From: Chloroflexota bacterium
GTDB taxonomy: Bacteria > Chloroflexota > Limnocylindria > Limnocylindrales > CSP1-4
NCBI GenBank assembly: GCA_021790375.1
Contig: JAJYEB010000142.1
Coordinates: 1 to 5,524, forward strand
DNA length: 5,524 bases
Reading direction: 5' to 3'
This document shows positions 1 to 5,524 of this stretch, piece after piece. The stretch's first letter is position 1, and each line of letters starts with the position of its first letter. The notes beneath the pieces were generated by a model. The model did no database searches, was not told the origin of the DNA, and worked only from the letters and a program-made list of their open reading frames with translations. The position numbers and the translations under genes were made by a program.

Positions 1-238
1 GGGCCAGCTCCGACTCGATCTCGTCCACCGAACCCGCCCGGGAATCCCAGTGGTGCTGGGCGCCGGGGGTCGCCGGCAGGATGGGCGCCGCATCGGGGCC
101 GGCGATGCGACCCTTCCCCGGGCGGTGGGCGCGACCCGCGCTATCCGTCGCGCGACGCCCGGCGGCCGCCCCTGCCCGCCGGGGGCGGGCAGGTCCTCCG
201 CTGCCGGCAGCGGGCGGGGTGCCCGAGTCGTCCGCCAT
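1..238 (-). CDS. opcA: Probable glucose-6-phosphate dehydrogenase assembly protein OpcA, N-terminal 79 codons (3' end outside window)
   Basis: This open frame starts with ATG at 238 and runs off the window at base 1. OpcA proteins of cyanobacteria and actinobacteria help assemble or activate G6PD and are usually encoded next to zwf. Residues 1-60 are low-complexity, rich in Ala, Gly, Pro and Arg, with no hydrophobic segment that would make a signal peptide. Conserved-looking sequence begins only at residues 62-79, HHWDSRAGSVDEIESELA. This resembles the start of OpcA domains as I remember them: a Trp, then a Ser-Val-x-x-Ile-Glu-x-Glu-Leu helix. The ATG at 238 is the only ATG, GTG or TTG before that segment (the next is the GTG of residue 71), and GGAGG lies 9 bases upstream, so the start is well supported. 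The gene follows the zwf stop by 3 bases. The name rests on a short segment plus position after zwf; an unrelated protein cannot be excluded. The start shows no resemblance to Gnd or 6-phosphogluconolactonase. Confidence 0.6.
   Translation of the reverse strand, partial: MADDSGTPPAAGSGGPARPRRAGAAAGRRATDSAGRAHRPGKGRIAGPDAAPILPATPGAQHHWDSRAGSVDEIESELA
171..193. repeat. Perfect GC-rich inverted repeat in the 5' coding part of the opcA-like gene
   Basis: The arm CCTGCCCGCC (171-180) and its exact reverse complement GGCGGGCAGG (184-193) are separated by three bases, giving a 10-bp all-matched stem with a 3-base loop. In the minus-strand mRNA it falls 46-68 bases after the ATG, over codons 16-23. 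No T-run follows, so it is not a typical intrinsic terminator. It may simply result from Pro/Arg/Gly/Ala codons in GC-rich DNA, or it may slow early translation. Only the symmetry is seen; any function is a guess. Confidence 0.6.
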
Positions 239-241
239 GGA

Positions 242-1828
<1,587 letters not shown>

Positions 1829-1837
1829 GTCACGCGG

Positions 1838-1843
1838 CCCTCT
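1838..1843 (-). promoter_or_regulatory. Modest Shine-Dalgarno sequence of zwf
   Basis: AGAGGG on the minus strand ends 9 bases before the zwf ATG at 1828, within the 27-base gap after pgi. It is weaker than the sites before pgi and the opcA-like gene, but it supports this start over a downstream one. Confidence 0.5.
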
Positions 1844-1855
1844 GCGCGCCGGGCG

Positions 1856-3592
1856 TCACGAGAGTGCCCGTTCCAGGGCGTCGCGCAGGGCGGCGAGCCC
1901 CGTCGCCGGGTCGGCCGAGCAGTCGACCCGCAGCACCGGCAGGTCGTGGGCCTCCAGCGCCTGGAAGTCGCCGATGGCCTGCGCGTCGATCAGGGTGCCG
2001 AAGGTGTGAGCGGCGCCCGGGATGGGAAGGTCGCGCGGATGGCCGGCGACCACCTGCAGGAACCACCCGATGGGCGCCCCGCCCTTGTGGAGCTGCCCGG
2101 TCGAGTGCAGGAAGCGGGGACCGTAGCCCAGCGTGGTCGCGCGGCGCGTCCGATCGCGGAGCAGCGCACGGATCGCCTGCAGTGCCTCGGTGCGCTCCGC
2201 GCTGGGCGCCATGTACGCCTGGATCGCGAGGTAGCCCGACGGCCGCACGCGGGCCAGGTGCCGCCGCAGCTCTCCCTCCACCGTGCCGTTTCCCTCGGCC
2301 AGGCGGAGCGCGGCGTCGCCGACGAGCGTCAGCGGACCCTCGCTTGCCAGCGGATCGAGCGCGGGCAGGTGCCCGTGCTCGTGGTACCCGGCGAGCACGC
2401 GCTTCGTGTTCTCCTTCGACTCGGTCACATTCGGCTCGTCGAACGGGTCGATGCCCAGCACGGCGCCGGCGACGGCGGTGGCGAACTCCCAGCGGAAGAA
2501 CTCGCCGCCGAGCCCCAGGTCGGGGTCGACCTCGATCTCGATGAGAGGGTGTCCCGCGGCGACCAGCTCCTGGACCAGCCCATCGCTGGCCTCGCGCCAG
2601 CCCGTGCTGCCCGCCAGGAGCAGCCGCACGAAGACGCGGTCGGGGCCGTAAACCGCGGCGGACCCGACCGGCTCGCGGTCGACGGGCACGATGCCCACGC
2701 CGTGCTTCCCGGTGCTCTCCGCGATCAGCTGCTCGGCCCATGCACCGAACGGGGCGACGGCCGGGTCGGCGAGGAAGGTCAGCTTGTCGCGCCCGGCCTT
2801 CGCCAGGGCGCCGAGCGTCACGCCGAGAGCCAGGCCCGGGTTCCCGGCGCCCTCGTCCCGGCAGCGCTGCGCCATGCGGACGCCCTGCTCGAGCATCCGC
2901 CCCAGGTCGATCCCCAGGAGCGCCGCGGGCACGCAGCCCACGTAGGTCAGCGCGCTGTACCGGCCGCCGATGTCGGTCGGGTTCAGGAACACCTCGCGGA
3001 ACTCGTTGTAGTGGGGGATGGACTCCATGCTCCGGCCGGGATCGGTGATCGCCGCGAAGTGGAGCTCGGGCCACGCAATCCCCCGCCCGTGGGTCTCCTG
3101 GTCCCAGAACGAGGCCAGGAAGCTCAGCGTCTCGGTGGTGGTGCCGGACTTCGTCGAGATCAGGTAGAGGGTCGTCGCGGGGTCGAACGACTCGCGGGTC
3201 CAGCGCACCGCGTCCGGGTCGGTCGAGTCGAGGACGTGCACCGGGGTGCCGCCCTCCGCCGCCACGCCGTACACCGCGGCCAGCACGTCGGGAGCCAGGG
3301 AGCTGCCGCCCATCCCGCAGAGGACCGCCTGGGTGAACCCCTGCTCGCGGATCCCGTCGGCGAAGGCCCGCAGCTCGTCGACATCCTCCAGGAACGCCTC
3401 GGGCGCGTGCAGCCAGCCCAGGCGGTTCAGGATCTTCGCCCGCACGGGCTCGTCGGGCGACCAGAGCGACGCGTCCTTGGCCCAGATCCGCCCGACCCAC
3501 CCCTCGGCCAGCGCGCGCTGCATCGCCGAGTCGACGCCGCCCCGCAGCTCCTCGGGCAGCGAGACGCCAGAAGCGGACAGCCTGCCGGTCAT
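1856..3592 (-). CDS. pgi: Glucose-6-phosphate isomerase, stand-alone form of the transaldolase-Pgi fusion type
   Basis: This enzyme interconverts glucose 6-phosphate and fructose 6-phosphate, returning transketolase products to G6PD or linking to glycolysis. The protein is complete at 578 residues. It has two sugar-isomerase (SIS) folds. GMGGSSLAPD at 93-102 and the sugar-phosphate loop STKSGTTTET at 146-155 mark the first. GGRYS is at 209-213. AESTGK at 291-296 matches the ESxGK block with the catalytic Glu (Glu292). DPFDEPNVTESK at 382-393 matches the family's FDQxGVE..K block, with Lys393. LHSTGQLHKGG at 495-505 resembles the catalytic-His block, but it lies after the Lys block; in E. coli or Bacillus Pgi the His block comes before it. 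From memory, this order and wording are those of the isomerase half of bifunctional Tal-Pgi proteins. No transaldolase domain precedes it: the N-terminus (RIWAKDASLW at 35-44) begins about where the fused isomerase half would. The ATG at 3592 has a strong Shine-Dalgarno sequence, and the stop is 27 bases before zwf. Confidence 0.93.
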   Translation of the reverse strand: MTGRLSASGVSLPEELRGGVDSAMQRALAEGWVGRIWAKDASLWSPDEPVRAKILNRLGWLHAPEAFLEDVDELRAFADGIREQGFTQAVLCGMGGSSLAPDVLAAVYGVAAEGGTPVHVLDSTDPDAVRWTRESFDPATTLYLISTKSGTTTETLSFLASFWDQETHGRGIAWPELHFAAITDPGRSMESIPHYNEFREVFLNPTDIGGRYSALTYVGCVPAALLGIDLGRMLEQGVRMAQRCRDEGAGNPGLALGVTLGALAKAGRDKLTFLADPAVAPFGAWAEQLIAESTGKHGVGIVPVDREPVGSAAVYGPDRVFVRLLLAGSTGWREASDGLVQELVAAGHPLIEIEVDPDLGLGGEFFRWEFATAVAGAVLGIDPFDEPNVTESKENTKRVLAGYHEHGHLPALDPLASEGPLTLVGDAALRLAEGNGTVEGELRRHLARVRPSGYLAIQAYMAPSAERTEALQAIRALLRDRTRRATTLGYGPRFLHSTGQLHKGGAPIGWFLQVVAGHPRDLPIPGAAHTFGTLIDAQAIGDFQALEAHDLPVLRVDCSADPATGLAALRDALERALS

Positions 3593-3596
3593 CGTG

Positions 3597-3604
3597 CTCC
3601 TCCC
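3597..3604 (-). promoter_or_regulatory. Strong Shine-Dalgarno sequence of pgi
   Basis: GGGAGGAG on the minus strand ends 4 bases before the ATG at 3592 (the GGAGG core ends 6 bases before it), in the 37-base gap after tkt. It is the best ribosome-binding site in the window. It fixes the pgi start here and argues that the lack of a transaldolase domain is genuine, not a mis-called start. Confidence 0.85.
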
Positions 3605-3629
3605 TGTCCCCGCATCTCCCGCACCGCCG

Positions 3630-5524
3630 TCACTGCGCCGAGCCGTGCGACGCGGGGCCGGCCGGCCTCGACGCGACGACGCCGCGGGTGCGCCCCTCGA
3701 GGACGCCCTCCGCGACCTGGACGAGGTGATCGGCGGTGATCCCGAACGCCTCCATGGCCTGGGGGCCCGGTGCCGAGATCCCGAAGGACTCGACCGCGAT
3801 CATCGCGCCCTGCGGTCCCACCCAGCGGTCCCATCCGAACGACACGCCCGCCTCGACGCTGACGCGGGCGGTGACCTCCGGCGGGAGGACCTGCGCCCGG
3901 TGGGCTGCGTCCTGCTGCTCGAACAGCTCCCAGCACGGCATCGAGACGACGCGGGTGGGAACGCCCCGGGCCTGGAGCCGCTCGCGGGCCTCCATCGCCA
4001 GCTGCAGCTCGGAGCCCGTGGCGAGCAGCAACAGGCGCGGCTTCGCCGCCCCGCCGTCTCCGCCCGTCGCCTCGGCGAGCACGTAGGCGCCCCGTGCCAC
4101 GCCGTCTGCGGCGTGCTCGCGCGTTGCCTCGAACACGGGCAGCTTCTGGCGGCTGAGGGCGAGCGCCACGGGGCCGTCCGTGCGGGCCACCGCGGCCCGC
4201 CACGCCGCCACCGTCTCGTTCGCGTCGCCCGGGCGCATGACCCACAGGTTGGGGATGGCACGCAATGCGGCCACGTGCTCCACCGGCTCGTGCGTGGGCC
4301 CGTCCTCGCCCAGGCCGATCGAGTCGTGCGTCCAGACGTAGATCACGTGCAGCCTGCTCAGGGCCGCCAGCCGGACGCTGCCCCGCATGTAGTCGCTGAA
4401 GGTCAGGAAGGTGCCGACGTACGGCAGGTATCCCCCGTGGTAGGCGAGTCCGTTCGCGATCGCCCCCATCGCGTGCTCCCGCACGCCGAAGCGGACGTTG
4501 CGGCCGGTCGGGTTGTCGGGACCGTACTGGCCGCCGCCCTTGACGTCGGTCAGGTTGCTCTCCGACAGGTCGGCGGCGCCTCCGAACAGCTCCGGCACGG
4601 CCGAGGCGACGGCCTGGATGGCCGCGGCGGACGCCTGGCGGGTGGCCTGGGCCTGGTCGACGCCGAACGACGGAAGGGCGCGGTCCCAGCCGTCGGGGAG
4701 CCGGCGCGCGCCCCGGCGCTCGAGCTCCGCGGCCTCGGCCGGGAACGCCTGCCGGTACGCGTCCAGCCGCGCCTGCCAGTCGCGGACCCAGGTTTCGCCA
4801 CGCGGGACCGCCTCGCGGAACAGGCGCAGCGCGTCATCGGGCACATAGAAGTGGCGGTCGGGATCCCAGCCGTAGGCCTGCTTGGTGAGGCGGACCTCGT
4901 CCTCGCCCAGCGCCTGGCCGTGCGCCTTCGACGAGTCGTGGCGGTTGGGCGATCCGTACCCGAGGTGGGTCCGCACCGCGATCATGCTGGGCCGGGGGTC
5001 CTGCCTGGCCGCCTCGATCGCCGTCGCGATCGCCTCGACGTCGTTGCCGTCCTCGACGCGGCGCGTGTCCCACCCGTAGGCGTCGAACCGTTCGAGCACG
5101 TCCTCGTTGAAGGCCCAGTCCGTGGGCCCGTCGAGCTGGACGTGGTTGTCGTCGTACAGCGCGACGAGTCTGCCCAGGCGCAGGCGGCCGGCGAGGCTGG
5201 CCGCCTCGGACGCGACGCCCTCCTGCATGTCGCCGTCGCTGCAGATGGTGTACGTCCAGTGGTCCACCACGGCGTGCCCTGGTCGGTTGAACTCGGCCGC
5301 CAGTCGGTGCTCGGCGATCGCCATGCCCACCGCGTTGGAGAAACCCTGCCCGAGCGGCCCGGTGGTCGCCTCCACGCCGGGAGTGAGCCCGTACTCGGGA
5401 TGGCCGGGGGTGCGCGAGCCGAGCTGGCGGAACCGCCGGAGCTCGTCCAGCGCGAGGTCGTAGCCGGTCAGGTACAGCAGCGAGTACAGCAGCATGCTGC
5501 CGTGTCCGGCCGACAGCACGAACC
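3630..5524 (-). CDS. tkt: Transketolase, missing about 60 N-terminal residues beyond the window edge
   Basis: This thiamine-diphosphate enzyme moves two-carbon ketol units between sugar phosphates in the non-oxidative pentose phosphate pathway. The frame is open through base 5524. The codon at 5517-5519 is GTG, but it is an internal Val within FVLSAGHGS, not a start. By alignment to E. coli TktA from memory, about 59 residues are missing, giving about 690 in all, normal for the family. Counting that Val as 1: GHGSM at 5-9 and PGHPE at 38-42 hold active-site histidines. The cofactor motif runs from SDGDMQEG (94-101) to YDDN (122-125), with Ser replacing the first Gly of the classical GDG. VREH at 346-349 carries the catalytic Glu348 (Glu411 in TktA). 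HDSIGLGEDGPTHEP at 398-412 holds Asp406 and His410. LSRQK at 455-459 holds phosphate-binding Arg457. The last 20 or so residues are an unconserved Gly/Ala/Ser tail. The stop is 37 bases before pgi. Confidence 0.97.
   Translation of the reverse strand, partial: FVLSAGHGSMLLYSLLYLTGYDLALDELRRFRQLGSRTPGHPEYGLTPGVEATTGPLGQGFSNAVGMAIAEHRLAAEFNRPGHAVVDHWTYTICSDGDMQEGVASEAASLAGRLRLGRLVALYDDNHVQLDGPTDWAFNEDVLERFDAYGWDTRRVEDGNDVEAIATAIEAARQDPRPSMIAVRTHLGYGSPNRHDSSKAHGQALGEDEVRLTKQAYGWDPDRHFYVPDDALRLFREAVPRGETWVRDWQARLDAYRQAFPAEAAELERRGARRLPDGWDRALPSFGVDQAQATRQASAAAIQAVASAVPELFGGAADLSESNLTDVKGGGQYGPDNPTGRNVRFGVREHAMGAIANGLAYHGGYLPYVGTFLTFSDYMRGSVRLAALSRLHVIYVWTHDSIGLGEDGPTHEPVEHVAALRAIPNLWVMRPGDANETVAAWRAAVARTDGPVALALSRQKLPVFEATREHAADGVARGAYVLAEATGGDGGAAKPRLLLLATGSELQLAMEARERLQARGVPTRVVSMPCWELFEQQDAAHRAQVLPPEVTARVSVEAGVSFGWDRWVGPQGAMIAVESFGISAPGPQAMEAFGITADHLVQVAEGVLEGRTRGVVASRPAGPASHGSAQ

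Noticed and set aside
1830..3500. A 556-codon minus-strand open frame overlapping pgi in another frame.
   Set aside because: It is a frame-shifted shadow: Arg/Gly/Pro/Ala-rich, with no motif, inside a gene with clear enzyme motifs throughout.
3593..3629. Search of the tkt-pgi gap for a promoter, terminator or small gene.
   Set aside because: Only 37 bases, holding the pgi ribosome-binding site. No inverted repeat with a T-run and no -10/-35 pair was seen.
3589..4245. Minus-strand open frame of 218 codons inside the tkt C-terminal region, overlapping the pgi start.
   Set aside because: It lies over the conserved C-terminal part of transketolase in a different frame, and its translation is low-complexity Arg/Gly. 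Not a separate gene.
5517..5519. Possible GTG start for tkt.
   Set aside because: The preceding codon is TTC, giving FVLSAGHGS, which matches the interior of transketolases about 60 residues from the N-terminus. The frame is open to the window edge, so the gene is cut off by the window and does not start here.

Overview
The window is a compact, high-GC stretch of bacterial chromosome (roughly 70 % G+C by eye, codons ending almost always in G or C). Every recognisable gene lies on the minus strand. In transcription order, from high to low coordinates, they are transketolase (tkt, 5' end cut by the window edge), glucose-6-phosphate isomerase (pgi), glucose-6-phosphate dehydrogenase (zwf), and the first 79 codons of a gene whose start resembles the G6PD assembly protein OpcA (cut by the other window edge).

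The gaps are 37, 27 and 3 bases. No promoter-like or terminator-like sequence was found between genes, so this looks like the middle of one pentose-phosphate operon. The last three genes each have a visible Shine-Dalgarno sequence, strongest for pgi and weakest for zwf. No gene-free stretch exceeds 37 bases. No RNA gene, mobile element, CRISPR array or origin was seen.

The genes form a metabolic unit. G6PD takes glucose 6-phosphate into the oxidative pentose phosphate pathway and makes NADPH, with OpcA as its likely activation or assembly partner. Transketolase rearranges the pentose phosphates. Pgi returns the fructose 6-phosphate to glucose 6-phosphate for another turn. Transaldolase, 6-phosphogluconolactonase and 6-phosphogluconate dehydrogenase are not in the window and may lie just outside it.

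The Pgi sequence resembles the isomerase half of transaldolase-Pgi fusion proteins, but stands alone here. From memory, that family and this type of cluster occur in high-GC Chloroflexota and deep-branching Actinomycetota such as Thermoleophilia. The assignment is a guess at phylum level only. The region is central-metabolism housekeeping DNA. The points most worth checking are the displaced histidine motif in Pgi, the missing transaldolase domain, and the long low-complexity N-terminus of the OpcA-like protein. I see no sign of a new defence, mobile or biosynthetic system.
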